From Palsa-504 sp963744575 (GTDB lineage Bacteria; Actinomycetota; Actinomycetes; Streptosporangiales; Streptosporangiaceae), in assembly GCA_963744575.1 (NCBI GenBank), contig CAVUUF010000014.1:124001-188000 (forward strand): a DNA stretch of 64,000 nt. Direction: 5' to 3'. Shown here piece after piece: positions 47,524-56,269 of the stretch; the first letter of the stretch is position 1, and each line of letters opens with the position of its first letter. The position numbers and the translations under genes are program-made. The notes below the pieces were generated by a model. The model saw only the letters and a list, made by a program, of their open reading frames with translations. It was not told where the DNA came from and did not search any database.

Positions 47524-48498
47524 GTGGTACTAGACACCGGGCGGCAGACGGGGAGCCCGATCGATGATCTAGTCCCGGCGGCTCGCCGGATCGGCCGGGC
47601 GATCGAGGCCGTGATCGAGGGCAAGCGGGAGGCCATCCAGCTCACCTTGGCCGTGCTGCTCGCCCAGGGACACCTGCTCATCGAGGACGTGCCCGGCGTG
47701 GGCAAGACGATGCTGGCCAAGGCCCTGGCCCGGGCGATCGACGGCACCGTGCGCCGGGTGCAGTTCACGCCGGACCTGCTGCCGAGCGACATCACCGGCG
47801 TGAGCGCCTACAACCAGGAGCGGCGCGAGTTCGAGTTCAAGCCGGGACCGGTGTTCGCCAACATCGTGCTCGGCGACGAGATCAACCGGGCTTCGCCGAA
47901 GACCCAGGCGGCGCTGCTCGAGTCCATGGAAGAACGCCAGGTCACAGTGGACGGCACCACGCACTTGCTGCAGGAGCCGTTCATGGTGATCGCCACCCAG
48001 AACCCGGTGGAGATGGAAGGCACCTACCCGCTGCCCGAGGCGCAGCGGGACCGGTTCACCGCGCGCATCTCCCTCGGCTACCCGCCGCCCGCCGCCGAAC
48101 GGGAAATGCTCGACACCCACGGCGCCGCGTCCCCGCTGGATCAGCTCCGGCCGGTCGCGCGGGCGAGCGACGTGCAGGACCTAGTGCTCGCGGTGCGCAA
48201 GGTACTCGTGTCCGACCAGGTCAAGGACTACATCATCAACCTGGCCAACGCGACCAGGACCTCGCCCGAGCTGCGCCTGGGCGCGTCGCCGCGGGCCACC
48301 CTGCACCTGCTGCGGGCCAGCCGGGCCTGGGCCGCGCTGGACGGACGGGACTATGTCATCCCGGACGACGTGCAACGGCTGGCCCGGCCGGTGCTCGCGC
48401 ACCGGCTGCTGCCCACGGCGGAGGCCATCGTGGAACGGCACCTGCCCGAGCACGTGGTAGACCGGATCATCGCCCAGCTGCCCCTGCCGCGGCGATGA
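47524..48498 (+). CDS. MoxR-type AAA+ ATPase
   Basis: 324 residues. Walker A EDVPGVGKTMLAKALA, Walker B IVLGDEINRASPKTQAALLE, sensor IATQNPVEMEGTYPLPEAQRDRF, and the C-terminal lid with VIPDDVQRLARPVLAHR. MoxR proteins act as chaperones with DUF58 (VWA-like) and transglutaminase partners, exactly the genes that follow. The start is GTG with GAGGAGG just upstream; a longer frame beginning at an ATG 48 bases earlier lacks a ribosome site. Confidence 0.93.
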   Translation: MVLDTGRQTGSPIDDLVPAARRIGRAIEAVIEGKREAIQLTLAVLLAQGHLLIEDVPGVGKTMLAKALARAIDGTVRRVQFTPDLLPSDITGVSAYNQERREFEFKPGPVFANIVLGDEINRASPKTQAALLESMEERQVTVDGTTHLLQEPFMVIATQNPVEMEGTYPLPEAQRDRFTARISLGYPPPAAEREMLDTHGAASPLDQLRPVARASDVQDLVLAVRKVLVSDQVKDYIINLANATRTSPELRLGASPRATLHLLRASRAWAALDGRDYVIPDDVQRLARPVLAHRLLPTAEAIVERHLPEHVVDRIIAQLPLPRR

Positions 48499-48546
48499 GC
48501 CGCGGCAGGGGCAGCGCGGTCGCGGCCATGAGCCGCTAGGAGGGTC

Positions 48547-49812
48547 ATGCGGAGGCTGTTCGGCTCGCTGACCACCCGAGGCCGGTCGTTCCTGACGGCA
48601 GGCGGCGCCGCGATGATCTGCGGCCTGGCCATACCCGAGCCGGCCCTGGTCCGGGTGGGCGCCCTGCTGGTCCTCCTGCCGCTCGTGTCGGCGCTGACCG
48701 CTCGCCGGTCCCGGTACCGGCTGGCCTGCGTCCGCAGGCTCGACCCGCCGCGGATCCCGGCCGGCCAGCCCGCCACGGTGACCGCACGGGTGGAGAATGT
48801 CTCGCGGCTGCGCACCGGCGTGCTGCTGGCCGAGGACGTCACGCCTCACACGCTGGGCAGCAGGCCGCGGTTCGTGCTGGATGAGATCGAGCCCGGCGGG
48901 CACCGGGAACTGAGCTACCAGATCCGTTCCGACACCCGGGGCAAGTTCACCATCGGCCCGCTGCGGGTCCGGGTCGCGGACGCGTTCGGCCTGGTGGAGA
49001 TCAGCCGGTCGTTCAGCACCACAAGCACGCTGGTGGTCACGCCGAGAATCTTCCCGCTGCCGCGGGCCACCGCGCAGAGCAGCTGGCTCGGCGAGGGCGA
49101 CGGCGGGATGCGGACGATCTCGGCGGTGGGCGAGGACGACGCGGCGCCGCGGCAGTACCAGCACGGGGACGGGCTGCACCGGGTGCACTGGAAGTCGACG
49201 GCGCGGTACGGCGAGCTGATGGTGCGCCGCGAGGAGCACCAGTGGCGCAACAGCGCGTCGGTGTTCCTGGACACCCGGCGCTCGGCGCACGCCGGCAGCG
49301 GGGCCGCCTCGACGTTCGAGTTCGCGGTCAGCGCGGCCGCCTCGATCGGCGCGCACCTGTCCGGCGAGGGCTTCCGGGCCAGGCTGATCACCGACGCCGG
49401 CGAGATCGCGCCGCGCGGGACCTTCAACGACACCCTGCTGGACATGCTGGCGGTCATCTCCCCGTCGCGCACGGCAAGCTTCCGGACCGGCACCTCGGCC
49501 CTGGCCACTACGGGCGGCCAGCTGATCGCGGTGGTGGGCCGTCTGCCCGCGGGCGATGCCAGAGCGCTCGCCGCGGCCAGGCGCGGGAACGCGCCCGCGA
49601 TGGCGCTGCTGCTCGCCGTCTCGGCGTGGGCGTCGGACGGCATCGCCGAGGACACCGCGCGGACGGCGGAGATCCTGTCGGCCGCGGGCTGGCGGGTCGC
49701 GGTGGCCAGCGCCAGCACCCCGCTCGCGATCGCCTGGCAGCAGATGCACCGCCCCCTTGATCCCGCTGACCGGCCGCTGTCCGTCGGCTCCCTCGGGGGT
49801 GAGCCGCAATGA
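48547..49812 (+). CDS. DUF58 domain membrane protein
   Basis: 421 residues. Two N-terminal helices (about 16-32, 36-52), a beta-rich segment, then the DUF58 core around YQHGDGLHRVHWKSTARYGE (about 200-220) with the conserved His-Trp-Lys/Arg pattern, and a VWA-like region (SVFLDTRRS). AGGAGGG precedes the ATG. It is expected to work with the upstream MoxR ATPase; the next gene overlaps by 4 bases, so all three form one operon. Confidence 0.92.
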   Translation: MRRLFGSLTTRGRSFLTAGGAAMICGLAIPEPALVRVGALLVLLPLVSALTARRSRYRLACVRRLDPPRIPAGQPATVTARVENVSRLRTGVLLAEDVTPHTLGSRPRFVLDEIEPGGHRELSYQIRSDTRGKFTIGPLRVRVADAFGLVEISRSFSTTSTLVVTPRIFPLPRATAQSSWLGEGDGGMRTISAVGEDDAAPRQYQHGDGLHRVHWKSTARYGELMVRREEHQWRNSASVFLDTRRSAHAGSGAASTFEFAVSAAASIGAHLSGEGFRARLITDAGEIAPRGTFNDTLLDMLAVISPSRTASFRTGTSALATTGGQLIAVVGRLPAGDARALAAARRGNAPAMALLLAVSAWASDGIAEDTARTAEILSAAGWRVAVASASTPLAIAWQQMHRPLDPADRPLSVGSLGGEPQ

Positions 49813-52430
49813 CGCTGAACGGCCGGATGACGGTGACGACGGCGGTGGCCTGCGTGCTCGCCGCCACCGCGCTGCTCCCGCTGTTCATGGAGGCGCTGTG
49901 GCTCGTCATCGCGACCGGAGCGGTGATCGCCGTCGCGGCCACCGGGGCGCTGACCCGGCTGCGCACGCTGCCGGTCCTCGTGTGCCTGGCGGCCGGCCTG
50001 GCCGGCCTGGTGCTGTACCTGAACCTGATCTTCGAGGCCCGGCCCTCGCTGCTGCACGTGATCCCCACCCCCGCCTCGCTCGCCCGGCTGTGGGACCTGG
50101 CGGGTACCGGGATGCACGATGCGAACAGATACGCCCCGCCGGTGCCGAACGTGCCTGGCCTGCTGCTCCTGGCGGCCGGCGGGGTGGGCATCGCCGCGGT
50201 GCTCGCCGACCTGATCGCGGTGCGGCTGCGGTCCACCGCGCTGGCCGGGCTGCCGCTGCTGGTGCTGTTCACCGTGCCGGCCGTGATGAACGCCTCGCAC
50301 GACGAGCTCACCACCGGGCTGGTGTTCTGCCTCGGCGGCGCGGGATACCTGGCCATGCTCAGCGCCGACGGCCGGGAACGGATCAGGGTCTGGGGCAGCC
50401 TGATCTCGCTGTGGCGCGGGTCGCCGGGCGTGCCGCGCCGGGTCCGCGAGCGGGGCCGGGGGCCGGACACCCGGGCGCTGGCCGCGGCGGGCCGGCGGGT
50501 CGGGCTCGCCTCCATCGTGCTGGCCCTGTGCGCCCCGCTGCTACTGCCCGGCCTGCACCCGAGCAAGCTGTTCTCCTCCGGCCCGGGCATCGGCGGCAAC
50601 GAAGGCGACGGCGGTGAATCCCTGTCGCTGCCGGGAGCCGTCTCGCAGACCGTCACCCAGCTGCACGAGAGCCGCCCGATGACGATGTTCACGTACAAGA
50701 CCAACGCCACGCCGGCCCAGCAGCACGACGACGCGGAATACTTCAGCCAGTACGTGTTCGACACGCTCGGCGACGCGGGCTGGCAGGTGGACGACTACTC
50801 GGCCAACGCGGTGCAGGTCGGGGCGATCCCCGTCCCGCCGGGGCTGACCGACCCCACGTCGACGCAGACGGTGACCACGACCGTCGACGTCACCAAGGAC
50901 TTCCCCAGCGCAGGCTCGCAGCCGACGTTCCTGCCGCTGCCCTACCCCGCCATCCAGGTCTACGCGCCGGGCAAGTGGCAGGTCGACCCCGACTTCATGG
51001 TCTACTCCGCCAGCGACTCCATCGCCGGCCGGTCCTACACGGTGACGAGCGTCGCGGTGGATCCGAGCCAGGCGCAACTGAAAGCGGTGCCAGGGATGGT
51101 AAAGACGGCGGCCCTGACCCGTGACCTGCAGCTTCCCGCGGCCTACCGGTCGGCCGTGCTGACGCGGCTGGCGGACAGCAGCACGGCGGGCGAGACCGGC
51201 GAGTTCCGCAAGGTGGACGCGCTGGCGAGCTGGCTGTCGGGCACCCAGTTCACCTACAGCCTCAGCGCGGCCCCGCTGACCAACGCGGCAGGCCTGGTGA
51301 ACTTCCTCACCAAGGCCAAGAGCGGCTTCTGCGTGCAGTACGCGTACGCGATGACCGTGCTGACCCGGCTGCTGGGCATCCCGGCCCGGTTCGTGGTCGG
51401 CTACACGGAGGGCGCACAGCTCAAGAACGGCCAGTACGAGGTCAAGAACACCGACGCGCACGCGTGGACCGAGGTGTACTTCCCGAGCCTGGGCTGGATC
51501 CGTTTCGAGCCCACGCCGGCCGGCCAGGGCACGGCCGCCGCGCCGAACTACATGACCAGCGGGACCGGACGCGGCGCGTCCGGCGTCAGCCCGATCATCT
51601 CGGCCACCTCCGGGGTGCACAGCAGCCAGTCAAATCCGAACAGCAACCCCGGCCGGGCGCACTCCCTGCCCGGCAGCGATGCCACGGCGCCCGGGGCGGC
51701 GGCCGGGCCGGCGGGTACGCCGTGGACCGCGGTGGCGCTGGCCGTGATCGCCGCGATCGTGCTGACCTCCACCCTGATCGCCACCGTGACCCCGGCCGTC
51801 CGGCGGACCCAGGCCGGCCACCCCGAACCCGCCCGCCGCCGCAGGCCCCCCGCCACCACCATCGCCGTGGCGCTGACCGCCACCGCCGCCCTCGTCGCCC
51901 TGGCCCTGTACCGCCTGCTCGCCCGCACCGCCGGGCTGAACCTCGGCAAGGCCTGGGCCACCATCGGCATCGCCTTCGCCGCCACCGCCGCCCTCGCCCT
52001 GATCACCCCCGCCGCCACCCGCCTGGTGCTGCGCCGGTGGCGGTGGATGCGCGCCACCGACGACACCAGCCGCGCCCACGCCGCCTGGGCCGAATTCCAC
52101 GACGACCTCGCCGACTACGGCCTGCCCAGCCGCCCCAGCGAACCACCCCGCACGCTGGCCGCCCGCGTCACCACCACCCTGCCCGAGCCAGCCGCCGCCG
52201 CCGTCACCCGGCTGGCCCTGGCCGAAGAACGCGCCAGCTACGCCGCCCGCCCCGCCCCGGCCGGCCACCTGCGCCGCGACGGCGCCACCGCCCGCCGCGC
52301 CCTGGCCACCACCGCCCGCCGCACCACCCGCTGGCGCGCCGCGCTCTTCCCCGCCTCCACCATGACCACCCTCACCCGCATCCCCGACCGCGCAAACGCA
52401 CTGACCACCCGGCACCGAACCCGGGCATGA
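49809..52430 (+). CDS. Transglutaminase-like membrane protein (TgpA/DUF3488 type)
   Basis: 873 residues. Five or six N-terminal helices (to about 245), an extracytoplasmic region with the transglutaminase-like triad at about 500-560: Cys in KSGFCVQYAYAMTVLTRLLG, His in NTDAHAWTEVYFP and Asp/Glu nearby (WIRFEPTP). Three more helices follow at about 640, 690 and 720, with an Arg-rich cytoplasmic DUF4129-like tail. TgpA-type proteins may remodel cell-surface proteins; substrate unknown. The last 250 codons are exceptionally rich in GCC/ACC codons, a visible shift from the rest. Confidence 0.93.
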   Translation: MTLNGRMTVTTAVACVLAATALLPLFMEALWLVIATGAVIAVAATGALTRLRTLPVLVCLAAGLAGLVLYLNLIFEARPSLLHVIPTPASLARLWDLAGTGMHDANRYAPPVPNVPGLLLLAAGGVGIAAVLADLIAVRLRSTALAGLPLLVLFTVPAVMNASHDELTTGLVFCLGGAGYLAMLSADGRERIRVWGSLISLWRGSPGVPRRVRERGRGPDTRALAAAGRRVGLASIVLALCAPLLLPGLHPSKLFSSGPGIGGNEGDGGESLSLPGAVSQTVTQLHESRPMTMFTYKTNATPAQQHDDAEYFSQYVFDTLGDAGWQVDDYSANAVQVGAIPVPPGLTDPTSTQTVTTTVDVTKDFPSAGSQPTFLPLPYPAIQVYAPGKWQVDPDFMVYSASDSIAGRSYTVTSVAVDPSQAQLKAVPGMVKTAALTRDLQLPAAYRSAVLTRLADSSTAGETGEFRKVDALASWLSGTQFTYSLSAAPLTNAAGLVNFLTKAKSGFCVQYAYAMTVLTRLLGIPARFVVGYTEGAQLKNGQYEVKNTDAHAWTEVYFPSLGWIRFEPTPAGQGTAAAPNYMTSGTGRGASGVSPIISATSGVHSSQSNPNSNPGRAHSLPGSDATAPGAAAGPAGTPWTAVALAVIAAIVLTSTLIATVTPAVRRTQAGHPEPARRRRPPATTIAVALTATAALVALALYRLLARTAGLNLGKAWATIGIAFAATAALALITPAATRLVLRRWRWMRATDDTSRAHAAWAEFHDDLADYGLPSRPSEPPRTLAARVTTTLPEPAAAAVTRLALAEERASYAARPAPAGHLRRDGATARRALATTARRTTRWRAALFPASTMTTLTRIPDRANALTTRHRTRA

Positions 52431-52432
52431 AT

Positions 52433-52448
52433 GCTGCGGCGTAGCAGC
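52433..52448. terminator. Small hairpin between convergent genes
   Basis: GCTGC-GGCGTA-GCAGC, a 5-bp stem just after the transglutaminase stop, in the 51-base gap to the convergent DUF3040 gene. No T-tract. Weak candidate for a shared terminator. Confidence 0.3.
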
Positions 52449-52481
52449 CGGGAACCCATGAGTGCCCAGCGGCGCGGGCCG

Positions 52482-52898
52482 TCACGTCCTCCGGTCGCCC
52501 TCCTGCCGGCGGCGCCACCGCTCTTCCATCCGCTCCATCATGCGGGCGCGCCTGGTCTGCCCCGGACGCCTGGCCGGGGCATTCGTCCGCGCCTTGGCGC
52601 TCGCGGGCTTCAACGGGCGGATCCTGGCCAGGTGCCTGCGCCAGCTGATCAGCGCCCACACCAGGGACAGCAACACGATCACGGCCCCGGCTGCCTCGAG
52701 ATACACGCGGTGGGTGACCACGCCGGCCGCGAGCAGGCCGGCACCGGCGACGACGCCGATGAGGGCCTGGGTTAGCCTGCGCTTATAGTGCACACGCGGG
52801 TCGCTGGAGCGCACGAGACGCCCGAACTTCGGATCCTCCCTGTAGAGCGCTTGCTCAATCTGCTCCAGCTGGCGCTGCTCGTGTTCAGAGAGCGGCAC
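52482..52898 (-). CDS. DUF3040 membrane protein
   Basis: 138 residues. The N-terminal signature PLSEHEQRQLEQIEQALYREDPKF is diagnostic of the actinobacterial DUF3040 family. Two helices follow (about 44-62, 67-85) and a very basic tail rich in Arg. Function unknown. I use the GTG (VPLSEHEQ) with GGGAGG four bases upstream, as homologues start here; the longer frame adds eleven residues. Its 5' end overlaps the 3' end of dinB by 14 bases. Confidence 0.88.
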   Translation of the reverse strand: MPLSEHEQRQLEQIEQALYREDPKFGRLVRSSDPRVHYKRRLTQALIGVVAGAGLLAAGVVTHRVYLEAAGAVIVLLSLVWALISWRRHLARIRPLKPASAKARTNAPARRPGQTRRARMMERMEERWRRRQEGDRRT

Positions 52899-54252
52899 GA
52901 CGCCTCCCATAAAAAACCTTGCGCCCGGCACGTGTGCGGTGATCGTTCACCTCACATACCCGGTTCAATTTCCAGAATACGAGCGTTGACACGCCGCTTG
53001 GAAGGGTGGACCCCCCAGCAGGTGATAAAGCGTCCTCGGGCGGCCCTTCCGCGCCCTCTACCAGCGCCGCCGGCCGGATCGCGCCGGCCCCGAACCGGCT
53101 GGCGATCTTGTCGGCCGCCTGCTCCGCCTCGCGCCAGCCGACGGCCCGGTCATCGAACGTCAGCTGGGCATTCGCGCCGGCCGCCGGGACCAGCCCGGAC
53201 ACCCGGACGCCGACCAGCCGCAGCCGCGCGCCCTGGTCGAGACCGGACGACTCATACAGGGCACAGGCTGTGGCGTAAATCTCATGAGCCACGTCAGTCG
53301 GGTACGCCAGAGTCCGGGACCGGGTCATCGTCTTGAAGCTGGCCAGCCGGAGCTTGACCGAGACCGTCCGGGCGGCGTAGCCGCCGGCGCGCAGGCTGCG
53401 CGCCGTCCGGCCGGACAGCTTCAGCAGCTCCCGCCTGATCCGCTCCGGGTCGTCGATGTCGGCGGCGAAGGTCTCCTCGGCCCCGGTGCTCTTCTCCGGC
53501 ACATGCGGCGTCACCCGCCGCTCGTCCCGCCCCCAGGCCAGCGCGGCCAGGTGGGAGCCCTGGGCCGTGCCGAGCTCGTGTTGCAGCGTGGCCAGCGGGG
53601 TGTGCGCGATGTCCGCCACCGTGCGCAGACCCAGCCGGGCCAGCGCCTCGCCGGTCCGCTCCCCGACGCCCCACAGCGCCGAGGCGGGCAGCGCGTGCAG
53701 GAAGTCGAGCACGCCCGCGCGCGGCACTACGAGAAGCCCGTCCGGCTTGCAGCGGGCGGATGCGATCTTGGCCACGAATTTGGTCGGTGCGACCCCGACC
53801 GAGCAGGTGATGCCCTGCTGGCCGGCGATCTGGGACCGGATGTGCCTGGCGATGACCGCGGGCGGCCCGAGGCGCCGCAGCGCGCCGGAGACGTCCAGGA
53901 AGGCCTCGTCGAGCGCGAGCGGTTCCACGTCCGGCGTGACCGTGCCGAAGATCGCCATGACCTCTTTCGACACGGCGGCGTAGAGCCGGTGCCTAGGCGG
54001 GACGAAGACTGCCCGCGGGCACATCCGCCGCGCCCTGCCTACCGGCATCGCCGAGCGCACGCCGAACGCCCGGGCCTGGTACGACGCGGACAGCACCACG
54101 CCACGGCCGCTGGCGCCGCCCACGATGACCGGCTGGCCCGCCAGCTCGGGCCGGTCCCTGATCTCCACGCTCGCATAGAACGCGTCCATGTCGACATGGA
54201 GGATGCTGCAGCCGGTGTCGTCCGGGTCTTGTTGCCCCGGGGGGACCGCCAT
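52885..54252 (-). CDS. dinB: DNA polymerase IV (Y family)
   Basis: 455 residues. Catalytic motifs: ILHVDMDAFYASVEIRDRPEL and VEPLALDEAFLDVSGA. VILSASYQAR-like GVVLSASYQARAFGVRSAMP is the finger region; helix-hairpin-helix LWGVGERTGEALARLGLRTVADIA and the little finger (KSTGAEETFAADI, RTVSVKLRLASFKTMTRSRTL) are intact. The last ~35 residues (VSTLVFWKLNRVCEVNDH...) run past the usual end and into the DUF3040 leader. The N-terminus begins AVPPGQQ from a fragment of G/C-tract repeat. Error-prone lesion bypass. Confidence 0.95.
   Translation of the reverse strand: MAVPPGQQDPDDTGCSILHVDMDAFYASVEIRDRPELAGQPVIVGGASGRGVVLSASYQARAFGVRSAMPVGRARRMCPRAVFVPPRHRLYAAVSKEVMAIFGTVTPDVEPLALDEAFLDVSGALRRLGPPAVIARHIRSQIAGQQGITCSVGVAPTKFVAKIASARCKPDGLLVVPRAGVLDFLHALPASALWGVGERTGEALARLGLRTVADIAHTPLATLQHELGTAQGSHLAALAWGRDERRVTPHVPEKSTGAEETFAADIDDPERIRRELLKLSGRTARSLRAGGYAARTVSVKLRLASFKTMTRSRTLAYPTDVAHEIYATACALYESSGLDQGARLRLVGVRVSGLVPAAGANAQLTFDDRAVGWREAEQAADKIASRFGAGAIRPAALVEGAEGPPEDALSPAGGSTLPSGVSTLVFWKLNRVCEVNDHRTRAGRKVFYGRRRAAL
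54234..54249 (-). repeat. Partial G/C-tract element at dinB start
   Basis: Plus-strand view GCCCCGGGGGGACCGC, immediately upstream of the CAT that is the dinB ATG. It matches one end of the element (CCCGGGGGGACCG of the hisH copy) and encodes the VPPG of MAVPPGQQ. Too short to be sure. Confidence 0.35.
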
Positions 54253-54257
54253 GACAG

Positions 54258-54995
54258 TCAGCGGTGGCCGAGCACGTGCAGTTGGGCGGCGATGTCACGC
54301 AGCGGCGGGGTGGCCGCGGCGGCGGCCTCGAGCGCGCGCAGGGCCTCGGTCCCCCCGGCCCCGCCCGCGTCCCCGTCGAGCAGCGCGCCGGGCCCCAGGC
54401 CGCTGAAAATCCGCAGCCCGTGCGCCTCCCCCGGGCGCAAACCGGCTCCCTCGATCAGCGCGGTGAGCGCCGGCAGCGTGAACCGCCGGGGCGGCTCGTC
54501 CGCCTGTCCGCCCTCGAGCAGCTGGCGGGCCTCGGTGAACCGGCCGGCCAGCGCCCGGTGCAGGACCGCGGCGACCGTGTTGGCCGCGAGCACGCTCACC
54601 GTGGCCGACGGCCGCAGCACGGCCGCGATCGCGGTCATCGCGTCGGCGGCCGAGTCCACGTACTCCAGCACGTTGTGGCAGATGACCAGGTCCGCTGCGT
54701 TGACGCCGACCACGCCGTCCAGGCTGGCCGCATCGCCCTGCACCGCGATCAGCCGCGTGCCGGTCTCGGCCGCCCGCCGCTGCGCCGCGGCGAGCGCGTC
54801 CGGGCTCGGGTCGACCACGGTGACGTTGTGTCCCAGCGCGGCGAACGGCACCGCCAGCCCGCCGGTCCCCCCGCCCACGTCCACGATGTCCAGCGCCTGC
54901 CTGCCGGTATCCGCCACCCGGGCGGAGGCGACGTCCCGCAGCACGTCCCAGACCAGGGAGAAGCGGACGCCGTCACGCCTGAAGTCTGCCGCCAC
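54258..54995 (-). CDS. SAM-dependent class I methyltransferase
   Basis: 245 residues, Rossmann-type: LDIVDVGGGTGGLAVPFAALGH (motif I, residues about 34-55), VTVVDPSPDALAAAQ (motif II), LIAVQGDAASL and DLVICHNVLEYVDS (motif IV). Ends with family-typical RFTLPALTALIEGAGLRPGEAHGLRIFSGLGPG, similar to CmoA/UbiE-like tRNA or small-molecule methyltransferases in actinobacteria; substrate unknown. I use GTG (VAADFRRDG) because AAGGAGG lies five bases upstream. It is followed 5 bases on by dinB. Confidence 0.88.
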   Translation of the reverse strand: MAADFRRDGVRFSLVWDVLRDVASARVADTGRQALDIVDVGGGTGGLAVPFAALGHNVTVVDPSPDALAAAQRRAAETGTRLIAVQGDAASLDGVVGVNAADLVICHNVLEYVDSAADAMTAIAAVLRPSATVSVLAANTVAAVLHRALAGRFTEARQLLEGGQADEPPRRFTLPALTALIEGAGLRPGEAHGLRIFSGLGPGALLDGDAGGAGGTEALRALEAAAAATPPLRDIAAQLHVLGHR

Positions 54996-55203
54996 GCCAG
55001 CCTCCTTCCAGGAGTCCAATCTAGTGCTACCCGCGGGGACTGTGCTCCCGCGAACCCCACGCGCCGCCCCTGACTGCGGTTACTTTACGTTTGGGAATAG
55101 TGAACTTCTGTGACCGGGAACGCGTTATATAGCCGTGCGGAACTCCCAGCCTCTTCTTTACGCCACCTGCCGACAATTCCAGCGCAGCCGGAGCTGTCCA
55201 CCG

Positions 55204-55209
55204 TATGCT
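55204..55209 (+). promoter_or_regulatory. -10 element, leaderless start for the VC0807-like gene
   Basis: TATGCT (TAnnnT) ends 7 bases before the ATG at 55217. The ATG at 55205 lies inside this -10 and so is unlikely to be translated; this decides the start. Confidence 0.6.
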
Positions 55210-55216
55210 CTTCGCC

Positions 55217-55852
55217 ATGGCTGAGCACCTCGAGTTGCCCCGCCCCTGGCGGCTGATGCTGACCGCAGGCTGGAACCTGGCCGAATCCCTCGCCCTTCCC
55301 GTCGCCGGGTACTTCGTCGGCGTCAACCTGGGCGGCCGGGACACGGGCATGCTGGCCGCGACCGCCGTGGTCTGGCTGACCGTGCTCGGCCGCAAGGTCA
55401 TCACCCGCCGCGTCCCGGGGCTGCTCACGATCTCGGCCCTGGTGCTCACCCTGCAGACCGCGGTGGTGATCATCACCGGCAGCGTGCTGTTCTTCCTGCT
55501 CCAGTTCCCGCTGGCCAACCTGGGCCTGTGCGTGCTGTTCGCGCGGACCGCGCCGACCCGCAAGCCGCTGGTCGCCCAGCTGGCCGCCGAGGTGGTCGCG
55601 CTCCGCCACCCGTCCCACCACCCCGGGCTGCACCGCTTCTTCCAGGGCGCCACCTGGCTGTGGGCGGGCATCTTCTTCGTGTCGACCGTAGGCCTGGCCG
55701 TACTGATGGTCTTCGAGACGGTCAAGGTGTTCCTGCTGCTCACCACCGCTGTCACCGTAGGCGGCGTGGTCGCGGGAACCTGCTTGTCGGCGCTGTGGTT
55801 CGTCCGGGTGCTGCGCCGCTTCGGCCTCCGCGTCCGCTTCGCCCAGTCCTGA
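55217..55852 (+). CDS. VC0807-like multispanning membrane protein
   Basis: 211 residues from ATG (MAEHLELPRPW). Five or six hydrophobic helices (about 14-36, 46-62, 70-95, 97-104, 145-168, 174-198). The layout and LGLCVLFARTAPTRKPLVAQLA segment resemble the VC0807/intracellular-septation-like family of unknown function. It stands alone between divergent dinB-side genes and convergent nusB, whose stop is three bases beyond its own. Confidence 0.7.
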   Translation: MAEHLELPRPWRLMLTAGWNLAESLALPVAGYFVGVNLGGRDTGMLAATAVVWLTVLGRKVITRRVPGLLTISALVLTLQTAVVIITGSVLFFLLQFPLANLGLCVLFARTAPTRKPLVAQLAAEVVALRHPSHHPGLHRFFQGATWLWAGIFFVSTVGLAVLMVFETVKVFLLLTTAVTVGGVVAGTCLSALWFVRVLRRFGLRVRFAQS

Positions 55853-55860
55853 GCCTCAGG
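55848..55860. terminator. Hairpin over two convergent stop codons
   Basis: CCTGA-GCC-TCAGG, a perfect 5-bp stem that includes both the VC0807-like TGA and the nusB TGA. It could be a minimal bidirectional stop signal; no U-tract. Confidence 0.3.
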
Positions 55861-56269
55861 GGTGCAGGGAGGGTTTCAGTCCGGCGATGCGGGCCAGGAG
55901 GCCGTTGACGAACGCGGGTGAGGCGTCGGTGGACAGGTCGCGGACGAGCAGCACGGCCTCGCTGATTGCGACGCCGTCCGGCACGTCGTCGGCCCAGAGC
56001 AGCTCGTAGACGCCGATCCGCAGCACGTTCCGGTCCACGGCGGGCATCCGGTCCAGGGTCCAGCCCTCGGCGTATTCGGCGATCAGCTCGTCGATCCTGG
56101 CCGCGTGCCCGGCTACGCCGCGGACCAGGTCCGCGGCGTAGCCGGGCACCGGCGGGCTGCCCAGCGTGATGCGCTCGGCGAGCAGGTCGAGGACCGGCGA
56201 GTCGCGCAGCTCGGCCTCGAAGAGGATGTCAAGCGCCCGCTTGCGCGCCTTGCTACGAGCGGGCGGCAT
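55856..56269 (-). CDS. nusB: Transcription antitermination protein NusB
   Basis: 137 residues, all-helical NusB fold: RSKARKRALDILFEAELRD at the N-terminus (RNA-binding helix), DELIAEYAEGWTLDRMPAVDRNVLRIGVYELLW and DGVAISEAVLLVRDLSTDASPAFVNGLLARIA. With NusE it binds boxA and supports rRNA transcription. The ATG overlaps the efp TAA by one base. In Streptomyces the gene is followed by bldD/pyr genes; here transcription ends. Confidence 0.96.
   Translation of the reverse strand: MPPARSKARKRALDILFEAELRDSPVLDLLAERITLGSPPVPGYAADLVRGVAGHAARIDELIAEYAEGWTLDRMPAVDRNVLRIGVYELLWADDVPDGVAISEAVLLVRDLSTDASPAFVNGLLARIAGLKPSLHP

Noticed and set aside
55205..55216. ATG at 55205 as start of the VC0807-like gene
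   Set aside because: The ATG is part of the TATGCT -10 hexamer; the next ATG has leaderless spacing.
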